Positions 22,601 through 35,119 are shown, counted from the stretch's first letter. The stretch is DNA of 64,000 bases from Trema orientale (GCA_002914845.1 JXTC01000010.1:318526-382525); one strand, 5' to 3'. Notes: generated by a model not told the origin, from the sequence alone. Program-made: numbers and translations.

Positions 22601-24683
22601 TAGGTTCATTATCCAGTAGAAGCAATTCAGAGTATTCCTTTTTCTGATTCGAAAGTACAGCTTCTTGAAGCACAGGTTTGTTTATTGTCTGTTTTATAAA
22701 TTCCATTATGCTACTTCATGTTCTATGGCAGAGGAAAATGATAGCATTAAACTCAAAATTTTTAGTGAATATCTAGAAGGTTTTCTCCCCTTTAGTTTGT
22801 ATGCTGGTGTGTGTATGTTCATCTTCTTTTTCATTTTTTGTTCATAGAATAAAAGAATTCACTAATGTGGTTTGTTTTACAGAACGTTGAAATGAGGTGC
22901 CTTCTACCTAGAGGTCTGCTGGATCATGGCTTTTTCCAAGTGGGCATCCGAAAAATAGACGATGATGGATACAAACGCGAGTCAGTATGCAGTTACAGTT
23001 GGAGTGGCCAGCGCAAGATGCCATCATATCTGGACAAATTGCTTTTCCCTGAAAATTTTCTTAGTGCCTTGAGGACCATAGCCATGCAGGAAGATGAGCT
23101 TTTTAAAGTTTCAACGTTGCTGGAAGAGGTATTTTTCAAGATACATCTTGCCTCCTTTAAGAACATGGCCACATGCTATTGAATTTCACTCTAGCTAAAT
23201 GGATGTGGCTGAGCAGCCTACAATGATTCTTCTTAAGAAATTTAAAATAGAAATGAAAGTAGCTCAAAAACTTCTCATTTTTACATTTCCTCTGAGTCTC
23301 AAATTTTGCCAAATTTTCATCTTGATAAAAGCTTGTTGGGTCTGGAGGGGAGAGGCAACCTACTGATACAGAAGTTCGAGCTGCGGTATGGGAGGCTTGT
23401 GGCGATTCCGGAGCTCTGCAACTGCTTATTGATCTTCTCAATACTAAGTAATCTTCTAACCTATTGTTCAATTGTACTAATATGAGTTAAAAGTCATCTC
23501 TTCCAATCTCCATATCTCCCTGTAAACTTGAATAGAGTTCATCAGAAAGCAACATGGATTGACAAATGTAAAAGTGTTATACTTTAACATGTAAAATTTT
23601 TACGCTTCAGTGAGAAAACAAATATTTACGCAGCTTTGTGAAAAAAAGAATATGAACACAATGGTTTCTTGTTGGCTGTCTAACATAACTCTTGTATGCA
23701 AGGATGACGGAACTTGAAGAACATTCTGGAACAGAGGACTCGGACACTCATTTGCTCGAAAAGGCAGATGTTACTGAAACTGCTGAACCGCTTCTCGTAG
23801 AGAACAATAGCAGATCAAGGTACCACATTCCTCTGTTATTCTTTAGGGATAACTACAAAAAAATACTCTCATGTTTGGATGTTATGCAGTTTAAACCCTG
23901 AAGTTTGGATTCTGCAAAATAATACCCTGAGATTACGAATTTTTGAAAATTAATACCGTGTGTTGATTTTTAACTGATAAAATACAATAATATCCTCAAA
24001 ATTAAGATGAATAATATGAATTAATCTAGTTTTAATTGAGGATATTATTATTTTTTTGTTCTTAAAATTGGTTAAAAAAATCTGTCCATAGTATTAATTT
24101 TCAAAAATTCTTAATCTCAGGGTATTATTTTGTAGAGTCCAAACTTTAGGGTTTAATTTACAGAATACCCAAACTTCAAGGTATTTTTTTACAATTATCC
24201 CTATTCTTTATACTGAATCCATAAAGTAAAGTCTTCGAAGGAGTAGTTTTGTGAGAATTAAGGTCTACTAGAATAAGTTTAAGTGCATAGTCGAGTAATT
24301 TGAACATGATCTATTGAATGTTTTGGATGGCTTATTGGCTTTATAGAGAACAAAAATTGATGAACTTCTAATGTCTATGATAGCTAAAAATTGAAGCCTA
24401 AAACACTATCTTAAAACTTTTAATAGCTTTGGTTGATTATAGCACATGTTACCAATTTGATCAAACTCTGTAACTGTTCAGGTAGAGCTCCATTATGATG
24501 CTGTTATTTTGTGTGTTTTTTGCTGGTTGCAGTGAAGAGGCAGATAAATCTAGAGAACGCTGCTTGATTAGTAGAAACAAGTGGTCAAGTATAGTATATC
24601 GACGAGGACAAAAGCAAATAACTAGGCTCTTTCTGAGAGAGGCTGAGTATGCATTAGAATTAGCTCTCGCCGAAGGCAACTGA
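17853..24683 (+). CDS. SET-domain protein, Rubisco-LSMT-like lysine methyltransferase family (AT1G01920-like), 16 exons
   Basis: Exons: 17853-17909, 18006-18096, 18359-18533, 18629-18734, 19192-19274, 19781-19807, 19897-20063, 20186-20299, 20993-21073, 21222-21286, 22315-22371, 22604-22675, 22883-23128, 23332-23447, 23703-23819, 24533-24683. They total 1725 nt (574 residues plus stop). Every junction is GT-AG and keeps frame. The protein starts MANPEEEEAKLECFLQWLK. It has the split SET domain of the LSMT/SETD6 type: NGVELRGC near residue 20, GLVPGIDFCNH ending at residue 273 (the NH motif that helps bind S-adenosylmethionine), SYGNKGNEELLYLYGF at 315-330 with candidate catalytic-site tyrosines, then a C-terminal substrate-binding-like region ending in a basic NKWSS.VYRRGQKQ segment. 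Members methylate lysines of non-histone proteins; the substrate of this one is unknown. A stretch at about residues 200-245 between SET halves is polar and variable. Introns 10 and 15 carry MITEs. No defect is seen. Confidence 0.95.
19604..19645 (+). repeat. (ATT)n microsatellite in intron 5 of the SET gene
   Basis: Uninterrupted TAT/ATT triplets, about 12-13 units. Likely length-variable between individuals. Confidence 0.9.
21385..21720. mobile_element. hAT-type MITE in intron 10 of the SET gene
   Basis: 336 bp from CAGTGGCAGA to TCCACCACTT, short imperfect terminal inverted repeats typical of hAT. Flanked by GTCGCTAG (21377-21384) and GTTGCTAG (21721-21728), an 8-bp duplication with one mismatch. 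The interior includes CCCCCCTCAAATTTT and ATACCCCCCTG near the two ends. No coding capacity. Confidence 0.7.
23846..24201. mobile_element. Mutator-type MITE in intron 15 of the SET gene
   Basis: 356 bp, nearly a full-length inverted repeat: GGGATAACTAC...AAAAAAATAC at the left pairs with GTATTTTTTTAC...TTATCCC at the right. Flanked by a perfect 9-bp duplication TATTCTTTA at 23837-23845 and 24202-24210. The perfect duplication points to a fairly young insertion. Confidence 0.9.
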
Positions 24684-26794
24684 ACATTTAATTCTTTTTA
24701 CACTTAAGAAACAATTCAGGGGCCAAGTTTTATTTTGTGGGCCACAATTTTAATCTCTGATTGTAGCTTTTCTTATTTGTCAAAAGTTTTGTCAATAGCG
24801 CCATTTGAGGGCGTTACTTTTTATCTTTTATTTGCTTGGATATAAAAACGCATGGTGTTTATGCATTTTCAACACTTTTTCTGTTAAAAACCCATTTGTT
24901 GGAGTATGGTTTCCATCACAAAAACGCTGCATAGCCATATGACCACATATTGATATTGCGAGTCTCAGGAGTATCACGGCACAGATTCATGGACCATGAT
25001 AGACATGGACATTATTTGGTGAAAATGTTCGATATTAAATGGACAAATTATATTGAGTGAATAACTGATCATTCTTTTTTTTTTTTTTTTTTTGAATGAG
25101 TTTCCTCGAAAGATTATATTAAAAATAGTTCAACTTTTTTCTAATACTACTTTATCTATACATAGCTAAGAAATGAGGATGAAGCTTTTAGATTTTCGTA
25201 CTTGCTTCGACCACATTTTGATCTCAACCATTTATCACTATTTTAATCTAAGGGTCTATAATAGTCTATTTCACAAACTCTATTCCTTCACAAATTGACA
25301 CGTTACGTATTCTTCATGCCAAGTGTCTGTACATTTTCTTCCTCCAAGTCTATGTCTTCTAGAATTGCATTATTTTTTTTTTCTTGTGCACATAGTTCGC
25401 TTTCCGAGTGCCGATAGACTCTTGACCTATTTTCTTTTTTTCAGTCTAGTTGAAGCCAAATATTTTCAAGCTTATTTTGATACTGAAATTTTTGTGAAAT
25501 AGAGAAACAGAGCATTTTTCTTTGTGAAAAATGAATTTTATATCTGATTTTATTCATACCATGCCAATGGGGACAATATCAGGTATAAGATCCCTGTCTT
25601 TTAGAGATAATTTTTTACCTGTTTTAGGAAAAATGTAAACATTATAGAATGGAGAAGCAATTTTAAGAGTACTGGCAAGAAGAAGAGAAGATGATTGAGA
25701 GTTGAAAGCAAAGATGAATGACAGCATCTAGCCATCTACCAATTTCAAATTGCCAATTGAACTTCCTTCTCTTTTCGTGGAGACCTGAGTAACTCTCCCT
25801 CGGTACTACTTCTCTTACATCTTTTTTATGCTTTGAATATATGCATCTTTTATTTATTTATTTTTATTGAGTGTGATTGAGGTTGTGATAACCGTGGATT
25901 GTTTTGTGAATTTGTTTTATCACAACTACACGATTTGAACTATAGAATATCATAATTACTTGCATGCATAGTATTTGATGAAATGCTTCTTTTAAAAATC
26001 TAATTTTTTTATCAAAATTATTATATCCCTATTTATTAAAGCAAAAAACATATAATGATTATTCTTTTAGTTACAAGTGATCCCTTTTCTCATGATTATC
26101 ACTTTCATCCTCTTTAAATGAGACATACTGATACCTTTCTTTTCCAAATGGCTTGATATCTAATACGAAGCCACATGTCCTGTACAGAAGATACCTTTTG
26201 TTTTTTTTTTTCCTTTCCTTTTCTTTTCTTTTCTTTTTTCCTGGTCCTTGCTTCCTCGGGAAAGCTCCTGCTAGAAAGCGTGGACGCCAACTATTTCAAA
26301 TAATTTTTAGTTCCCTTTACTGTTATCTTTAGCTGCAAATGACTTAAAAGAGTAAACACAAGGAAATTAGACTTATGCTTAAGAGCTCACACTTACTATT
26401 CACTTTGACTCGGGCTTTAGCACTTATATTTAGTAATGGACAAATGAAAGGTGAATTTAATATTTAAAAATTTGTTAAGATGGAAGAAACGAAAGTCATT
26501 GATTATATTCTACAATATTACTATTAGTGTGCAAATCATTCCTTTTTTTTTTTTTTAGCTAGAGATAGATTAGACTTATTATTATTTAATTCGAAGATAT
26601 ATATATATATATATGTATATATTGAATTCTGTTGTTATTGTCCAGGTATTTGTCATTATGCCCAAAGTATTTTATACTCTGTGAACTTTTTCTATGTCCT
26701 TGTAGATGTTTTCGGTTGTCATTATAGTCATGTCTTGAGGGCTTTTTGAGTTGATTTCTTATATTTTTCATATTACTAAAGGTATCATCTGCAG
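24684..26794. other. AT-rich intergenic region
   Basis: The 3' flank of the SET gene occupies the first few hundred bases. A poly-T run (25075-25093) and T-rich tracts near 26200-26240 and 26541-26558 are seen, and a (TA)n at 26598-26614. No gene is recognised. Confidence 0.5.
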
Positions 26795-26865
26795 GGGGAC
26801 ATTCTGTTCTTGTACTTGAGCAAAGATCATATTCATGTAGAGGATATTATTGTTTCAATGTTGAT
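26795..26865 (+). other. orphan exon-like segment, unidentified
   Basis: A 71-bp block sits between a good acceptor (CATCTGCAG, ending 26794) and a consensus donor (GTAAGT from 26866). Two frames are open: one reads GDILFLYLSKDHIHVEDIIV, another GHSVLVLEQRSYSCRGYYCF. I do not recognise either. No neighbouring exons were found. It may be a fragment carried by the Helitron-like element that seems to end at 27561, or chance. Confidence 0.3.
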
Positions 26866-27534
26866 GTAAGTGGTTTATTGAGATGTGAATTCATCTTCGT
26901 ATTCTGAAAATTTATATGCCATGCCACCTCTTCAGAGGTTAAGCGCTTTCTTTTTAATGGTGTTTCAGTCATGTTACACTGCTCTCATGTCCTTTCATGC
27001 AACAATACTTACTACATTATTCTCTAATAAAGTAAATTAAAACCTTTTTAAAGCTTACTTTAAAAAAATAAGTAAAGAAAAAAAAAATCTAGAATGTCAG
27101 TGCAAAGAGAAGACTAGGAATCGAGAGTAGTTTGGGTTTAAGTTGGCATCAGAAAAAGCCTAACAAGTGTCACCTATTATTTACCAAACAAATTTTAAGC
27201 TTAATAGATCAGAATTTTTTTTGGACTTCCATATAAAGAGAAAATAAAGATCATGAAAACTGCAATAGCTGGATATAGATTTACATCTGCTAATTTTAAC
27301 TAAGTGTTGCTTTTATGATTTATCACTAGAATAAATACTTGTATTTACTCTAGCAAGACAAACTCCTCATACATATAGAGGATATCAAAGGGATCGATAA
27401 AAACATAACTAAAGATGTACCAAACATGCATGAGCTATTGATGTAGGTCTTGCACCCAGCAACAATATTTTTTATTGCTTCTTACATTGTGTCAGTAATT
27501 AATAAGTGGATATGATACTATCACTAAACCAATT
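26866..27534. other. AT-rich spacer, possibly interior of a Helitron
   Basis: No gene or repeat structure was recognised. It leads into the hairpin at 27535-27550. Confidence 0.35.
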
Positions 27535-27561
27535 ACGTGCCTTGGCACGTCCCCAAACTAG
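27535..27561 (+). mobile_element. Helitron-like 3' terminus (hairpin plus CTAG)
   Basis: ACGTGCCTTGGCACGT forms a 7-bp stem with a TT loop (27535-27550). It is followed by a 7-base spacer and CTAG (27558-27561), with T as the next base. A GC-rich hairpin about 10 bases before a CTRR end, inserted at A|T, is the Helitron signature. The 5' TC end was not identified, so element length is unknown. Confidence 0.5.
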
Positions 27562-27788
27562 TATATATATATATATATAAACCTTCTTCAATATTATCCC
27601 ACCAACCATATTTTCATTTCACACCCCTCTCTCTCTCTCTCTCTCTCTCTACATATAATCATATATAATTTGTTTTCTTCTTGTATCTAGCTATCCCGAC
27701 AACTATATTTTCTTCTTCTATCTCTCCCTCTCTCTCTATATATATATATATATTATATATATATATATTCACGCTATATATTGATATT
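27562..27788 (+). promoter_or_regulatory. remnant 5' region of the WUSCHEL-like gene, microsatellite-rich
   Basis: Contains (TA)n at 27562-27578, (CT)n at about 27629-27651 and (TA)n at about 27737-27770, just before the first ATG. CT-rich leaders are common in plant genes. Part of this region is duplicated at 27849-27934. Confidence 0.4.
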
Positions 27789-27994
27789 ATGGAAACTCAA
27801 CAAAACCATGATGGAGGCAGTATGGGTGGGAAGGGATCCTCAGGTAGGTATCCCAATGACCATATTTTCTTCTATCTCTCTCTCTATAAATATATATATA
27901 TTATACATACATATTCACGCTATATATTGATATTATGGAAGCTTAACAAAACGATGATGGAGGCAGTAGGGGTGGGAAGTGATCCTCCGGTAGG
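27692..27994 (+). repeat. tandem duplication of the WUSCHEL-like leader and first codons
   Basis: Unit 1 (27692-27848) and unit 2 (27849-27994) share TATCCC...ATATTTTCTTC, a CT/TA-rich stretch, TTCACGCTATATATTGATATT, then ATGGAA and a GGAGGCAGT...GGTGGGAAG segment ending GGTAGG. The units differ by point changes and by TA-repeat length. Confidence 0.9.
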
Positions 27995-28701
27995 TTTGTG
28001 TACAGGCAATGCATTAAGAGATGGAATCCAACAAGTGAACAGATTAGAATACTCAAACACCTTTACTACAACAACGGGCTGGGGTCCCCAACTACAGAGC
28101 AGATTCATTGGATCGCTAAGAGGTTAAAACAGTACGGTAAGATCGAGGGTAGGAATGTTTTTTTCTAGTTTTAGAACCATAGAGCTAGAGTTAGGCCAAG
28201 AGATTTACTACTACTACTACTAATGATCATAACAATCACTCTCTGATGTAAAGAGAGATTATTAATACAGCGGATTGGAAACTTGGTCAATATCATCGTC
28301 ATCATCATTATCGTTAGTCCTTTAATCACAACAACAATATTAACTATTCTCTCGGTGAGCCACAATCTTATAATATATGGTGTATATATATATATCATGA
28401 TCTTATAAGAAACCGACTACTTTTAGTACTTAGGTTATTTTTTTGAGTTAAATTGTGGGGTTTTTTTTTTTCAATTGCTTCTTCATCATCTACTAATTCT
28501 TTGGCGAGAGGAAATGAAGAAAGTCATGCCCCTGAGATTGAAACCCTCCCTCTTTTTCCAATGCACTCTGAGGATATCAATGGCTTCGCCAACAATTCCT
28601 AGGGCAACTCGGGGTGGTGTTGTCCCAACAACAGCGGTCGCGGCGGTTCCCTTGAGCTCCGCCTCAACTCCTATAGCCCTAGCTCGCCGGATTCCTTCTA
28701 A
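27789..28701 (+). pseudogene. WUSCHEL-like homeobox (WOX) pseudogene
   Basis: From 28004 the frame reads [54 protein letters not shown], the start and first helices of the WUS-type homeodomain. In the third helix, tyrosine-tryptophan-phenylalanine-glutamine is hit by TAG stops at 28166 and 28172, followed by recognisable NHRARVR. Further on, 28543-28566 reads TLPLFPMH (the WUS-box) and 28651-28674 reads LELRLNSY (EAR-like repression motif), ending at TAA 28699-28701. Another TAG lies at 28600. The first ATG (27789) opens METQQNHDGG, as in WUS N-termini, but runs into a duplicated leader; the second ATG (27935) meets TAA after two codons. The middle part is replaced by CTA/ATC-type triplet repeats. 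Functional WUS keeps shoot stem cells active in the organising centre. With WUS-box and EAR motif both present, WUS itself is the best family match. The copy cannot encode a working protein. Confidence 0.88.
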
Positions 28702-29121
28702 ATAATAATGTGTTGCTAATTTAGTTAATTAACTGTTTTGTTGTGTTTTGGGGTGTTGATGAATGTTTGTCTAGCTTGAATTTGACATTGTCAGATGTCA
28801 TTGGTTTGAAACTGAACCAAGGCCTGTTGATCAACGTTTGACTACTTGACTAGCTATTAGTACGATTCCCTTTTAGTTTTATTACTTGAAATGCTCTAGA
28901 ATTCTCTATGTCTACCTGGAAAGACTCCCCTGTGTTACTGAACTAAAAAAATTTTATATTATCAATCCTTACGATGAGTATTATTAAAAATGAGTTGGTG
29001 GTACTTTTTTTTTCTTTTTTTTTTCTTTGGCCAATTGTAAAGAGGCGTTTGTACTTTTGTAATTTATTAATAGAAAATACAAAAGTAGAAAGTAATAGTA
29101 ACTTCCAAATAATTATACATA
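28702..29121. other. AT-rich spacer, 3' flank of the WUSCHEL-like pseudogene
   Basis: Unique-looking sequence with T-rich runs near 29007-29030. No gene is seen. It ends at the copia target duplication CATAT (29122-29126). Confidence 0.5.
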
Positions 29122-29126
29122 CATAT

Positions 29127-29465
29127 TATTATAAATAATATTGAGAGTATATAATATAAGAGCTTAAGAATGCTAATGCTAAACCCAAAGAAATTGATGT
29201 GAGAAAATTTCTTCTCTTCTCTCTTTCACACTTCTCTTATTTCTCTTCTTTGTTCATCTTTCAAGTGAAATTTAGAAGCCTATTTATAGGCCAATACAAT
29301 CAATCTTAGCCACACAATTAATTGCCACTTGTATGACATCTATCCAAGAACACCTAACACACTAACTGAATGTTTTTACCAAACTTTCAATGGTTTACAC
29401 ATCACATATGATGTAAAAGAAACTATTATTGAAATAGACATACAAATAGTAAATATTTCATAACA
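29127..29465 (-). repeat. LTR of the copia element (3' LTR in element orientation)
   Basis: 339 bp, ending TTTCATAACA. It is aligned along its length with 35120-35456. Confidence 0.93.
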
Positions 29466-32400
29466 CTCCCCCTTGGATGTCCATTATATCAGAAAATACC
29501 TCGTTAAAACCTTACTGAAAAAAAACTCTATGGGAGAAAAATCCAAGTTAAGGAAAAAGAGTACACAATTATTAATTTTGTTACACTTTGAAGAGTGTCT
29601 CATTAAAAACTTTACCAAGAAAACCTAGTGAGACAAAACCTTGGCTAAGAGAAAAAGAGTACACGCGTAACTATCTCTCTCTCATAAGTAATTCGCTTGA
29701 AAGTTCACTAAAGATCTTTGAGTCGGCACATTCTAATTTTGTGCACAATGTCTTGAATATTGCGGTAGGGAGTGATTTGGTGAATAGATCAGCTAAGTTA
29801 TCACTAGAGCGAATTTGTTGAATATCTATATCACATTTCTCTGAAGTTCGTGTGTGAAGAACAATTTAAGTGATATATGCTTAGTTCTATCGCCTTTGAT
29901 ATAGCCTCCTTTAAATTGAGCAATGCATGCAGCATTATCCTCGTGTATCACTGTTGAAATCGGTCTGATAGAAGTTAATTTGTATGTTTCTTGAATATAT
30001 TGAATTATGGATCTTAACTATATACATTCTCGGCTTGCCTCATAAAGTGCAATTATTTCAGAATGATTTGAGGAGGTAGCAGTTATCGGTTGTTTTGTAG
30101 AATGCCAGTATATTGCTGTGTCACCACTAGTAAATATATAACCTGTTTGAGATCGAGCTTTATGTGGGTCAAACAAGTATCATTCATCTACAAAACTAGT
30201 TAATTGTGATATGGATTTATTAGAATAAAATTAACCCATGTCAGTCGTTCCACGGAGATAACGAAATATTTGTTTAACTCCTTTCCAGTGTCTTTGAGTT
30301 GGAATGGAACTATATCTTGCTAGTAAATTAATAAAAAAATATATATCAGGCAGAGTACAATTAGCAAGATACATAAAAGCTCTAATTGCACTCAGATATA
30401 GTACTTCAGGACCAAGAATTTTTTCGTTATCTTCTCGAGGACGAAAAAGATCCTTATTTACATCAAGCACTCTGACAACCAATGGATGAGCTTTGTCCAT
30501 ATATAATCTTTTGAGGATCTTTTATGTATAAGTCGACTGATGTACAAGTATACCATTTGATAAATGCTCGATCTGGAGGCCAAGATAAAATTTTGTTTTT
30601 TTTGAGATCTTTCATTTCGAATTCTTTCTTTAAATATTCTATTGCCTTATTAATCTCTTCAGGAGTTCCGATGATATTCAAATCATCAACATATACTGCA
30701 ACGATAGCAAATTCAATTTCTGAGCTCTTAATAAAGACGCAAGAACAAATACGATTATTCACATATCCTTTATTCAAAAGATATTCACTAAGACGATTGT
30801 ACCACATGCGTCTAGATTGTTTTAATCCATATAAAGATCTTTGTAATTTTATTGAACACATTTCCTGAGGTATTGTATTAAGTACTTTAGGTACTTTAAA
30901 TCCGTTAGGAATTTTCGTATAAACATCACTATCAAGTGACCCATATAAATATGCTGCTACAACATCCATTAGACGCATTTCAAGTCCTTCAGAAGCTGTT
31001 AGACTAATTAAGTATCATAATGTTATCGCATCTACCACAGGAGACTATGTCTCCTCAAAATCTATTCTTGGTCTTTGTGAGAAACTTTATGCCACAAGTC
31101 GTACTTTGTATCTCACGATCTCATTTTTCTCATTACGTTTTCGTACAAAGACCCATTTGTATCCTATAGAATTCACACCTTTAGGTGTTTGGACAACAGG
31201 TCCAAATATATCTACTTTCCCAAGAGATTTTAGTTCTTCCTAGATTGCATCTTTTCATTTTGGCCAATTATTTCTACGTCGACATTCTTCGATGGATTTT
31301 GGTTCAAGATCCCTTCTTTCATTTGTTATATCAGTTGCTACTGCATATGCAAATATATGGTCAATAATAGTTTTATCACGATTCTATTCTTTTCCTGAGC
31401 TGACATAACTTATTGAGATCTCTTTATTTTCAATATCATCAGGTACCTGAACCTCTTCTGGAGTTATTTATTTAGTTATGTCAACTGCCTATTTTGGGAA
31501 CGCAGTTATCTCTTCAGGAATACCATCATCTTCAGGATGACCAATTTCTGTAATATATCCCCTTTTCTTCCTAGAGATTTTATCTTTAGAGCCAATTGGT
31601 CTACCGCGCTTCATGCGTACCTTAGACTCACTCGCTGTTATACTCAAAGATTGTCCTATAGGAATATCAATCTTAGCTGGAGCATTTACAGCTGATATAT
31701 GTGATTTAGTCACTCTCTTTGTATCAGTGAATGCATCAGGTAATTGATTTGCGATATTTTGCAAATGTATAATTTTCTGAACTTCTAGTTCACATTGACT
31801 AGTGTGAGGATCAAAATAAGATAATGATGATGTATTCTAAGAAATTTCAAGTTTTTTTTCTAGCTGTTGTTTTTCTCCCCCTAATGATGGGAATATGGTT
31901 TAATCAAATTGACAATCGACAAACTGCGCCTTAGAAACATCACTTGTCAGAGGTTCAAGATATTTGATGATAGAAGGGGACTCAAAACTAACATAAATTC
32001 CCAACCTTCTTTGAGGGCCCATCTTGGTGTGCTGTGGTGGAGCGATTGGTATATATACTGCACAACCAAAAACTCACAGATAGAAAATGTTTAGTTCTTG
32101 ACCAAAAGTAAGTTGTAATGGGGAGTATTTTTGATAGCTTGTGGGTCTAATGCGAATAAGGGCAGCAGCATGTAATACAACAAATCCCCAAGTAGAAACA
32201 GGTAACTTTGTTCTCATTAATAATAGTCTAGCAATTAATTGAATTCGTTTAATAAATGATTCAGCTAAACCATTCTATGGATGTGTATAGGCAACATAGT
32301 GCTCAACATTAATTCCAATTGACATATAATAATCATTAAAAATTTTAGATGTAAACTCACCAGCATTATCAAGACGAATGGTCTTTATTGTATAGTCTGG

Positions 32401-35119
32401 AAATTGTGCTCTTAAACGAATTAATTGAGTAAGAAGCCTTGCAAATGCAATATTGCGAGTATATAATAAGCAAACATGTGACCAACATGTTAAAGCATCT
32501 ATCAAAACTATAAAGTATCTAAATGGTCCACATGCTGGGTGAATAGGCCTACATATATCTCCTTGAATTCTTTCTAGAAATGCAGGAGACTCAACTACAA
32601 CTTTCATTGGAGATGGCCAAATAATTAATTTGCCATAAGAACAAGCTGAATAGAAAAATTCATTGAACAAAAGAATCTTCTCGTTCTTTAATGGATGTCC
32701 ATGTGAGTTTTCAATAATTATTCGCATCATAATTGACTCAGGATAATCTAGACGGTCATGCCAAAGAGAGAAAACTTTAGGATCAAATCCTTTTTAGTAA
32801 TCATATTGTGTGATTCAATTGTACTTATAAATATGTTATATAACCCAGAGGAAAAAGCATATATCTTTTCTAGTATTTGCTTATGGCTTGAGATAATGGA
32901 AGTAATATAGAGACTCTCTATATTGTTCTTATTTGTGGTCTCAATATGATATCCATTGTAACGTATATCTTTGAAACTTAGCAAATTTCTTCTGGATTTG
33001 CTAGAGAATAAAGCATCATTTATAATTAATTTTGTTCCTCGGGGTAGTATTATTATAGCTCTTCCAGAGCCTTCAGTTATTTTTGTGGTACATGAAATCA
33101 CATTCACATTTACTTTTGATAATGATAATTTTGTGAAATACTTTTTATCTTTAAGGATTGTTTGTGTTTTCGCACTGTCTACCAGATAAATATCTTCACT
33201 ATTGGTTTTCGAACTAATATTAGTAAAATCCATATTTCTTCACAAAATAAAGCAAAAGAACTATAATTATTAGATGAAAGATGTAATGAAATATATAACT
33301 TAAGAAAAGCAATACATTAAATAAACATGAATTGAAAATAGCACACAAGGATTACAAAATCTAATACATAATAAACTTAGATATTAATGGCCCATTATTA
33401 ATTTTTCTCGGTTGGACTTTCAAAGAAGTCTGAAATATCCAAATGGGCGAAGTCCATAAAATCATTTTGTTCAAGAAAGTTTGCCTCTATCTTCTTTCCT
33501 TTTTCCTTTAGTGATGCTTGATAAAGGTCAACAAGTTGTTTGGGCATAAGACAGGTACGCAATCAATGTCTTCTTATACCACATTTATAGCAAAGATTCT
33601 CAGAATTTTGGGATGGTTTATTCTGTGAACCTTTTCCCTTATATTATATCTCTTCATTACTTCCTCACTTCTGGTGAGTTGTCATTTTCTTGAAGTTTGA
33701 AAAGTTATTGTGACCACCACGATACCAAGAAAAATTTCGACTATGACCCTTGCCACGACCACGACCTCGACCACGACCACGTCTATGGCCATAATTAGTA
33801 GTTGATACAGCATTTACTTCAGGAAATGCTGTCAAACCAGTCGGGCGAATTTCATAGTTTGTTATTAATAGCTCATTATTTTGTTCAGCAACAAGTAAAC
33901 ATGAAATCTACTCAGAATATTTTTTAAAACCACGCTCCCGGTATTATTGCTGCAGGACAATATTTGATGCATGGAAAGTGGAGTATATTTTTTCTAACAT
34001 ATCTTCGTCAGTAACCTTTTCTCCACATAATTTCAACTGAGAAGTAATTTTAAATATTGCTAAATTATATTCACTGACTATTTTAAAATTCTGCAGACGC
34101 AGGTGCATCCAGTCATAACGAGTTTTAGGGAGTATCACAGTTTTCTGGTGGTCATACCTTTCTTTTAAATTTTTCCATAGCACAGATGGGTCCTGTACCG
34201 TTAAATATTCATTTTTCAATCCCTCGTGCAAATGATACCGAAGAGGGATCATGGCTTTTGTACGATCCTGAGTAGATGCATCATTTCCTTCTTTAATTGT
34301 TTTTCCAAGATTCATGGCATCAAAGTGGATTTCAGTATCTAGTGTCCACGCTAGATAATTCTTCCCCGAAATCTCAAGAGCAACGAATTTAAGTTTTGTG
34401 AGGTTTGTCATTGTGAAAACTATTATATCACAAAATATTATATAGTTAGGAATAAGAAACTCATAACTTGATCAATACATAGTCATATAGAAAAATAAAG
34501 TGCGATTACCTAATATATTGAATTAATAATATTCAAAAACATAATCAGAAACATGTATATTATAGATGTCTATAATCAAACATATAGGCATGGAAAACCT
34601 AAAATTAAAAGATTAATTATAAGTACATAAGCATTGCCACAATAATAATATATGGTAAGAAATATGACGATAATTAGTATTTCAGATAACATCATATAAA
34701 AGAGTGATTTCATAATGATAGGAAAAGTCTACCAACATTGCCTTATCAAATAATTTCTTCACATAGAATTATTATTCATAATACATATATATATATGTGT
34801 GTGTGCGTGTTATTTGTGACCAAAATCATGATGTATAAATCTTACAGTGAAAATGTCGAATATAAATACATGAAGCAATTCAATGTAATATTAGAACATT
34901 AAAACTTCCAAATTGTTAGAAAGAAAATTACGGATATTAAAATTAGGAAAAAAAAATATATGCATATACAATATTATAGTATACAATATATGTATATATA
35001 TTAAATTGCTTATGGTAAATCTCCATCAAACTAACAAGGGATATTTATAATGCAATATGGTAACTAATAAAATTTTATTTTGGCGATATTATAATGGCTA
35101 GAGGCTCGTGCTGATAACG

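Noticed and set aside
27681-28127. 148-codon open frame over the WUSCHEL-like copy
   Set aside because: It runs through leader repeats and then reads the homeodomain region in the wrong frame; the WUS match is in another frame.
28475-28705. 76-codon open frame at the WUSCHEL-like C-terminus
   Set aside because: Shadow frame; the TLPLFPMH and LELRLNSY motifs are in a different frame of the same strand.
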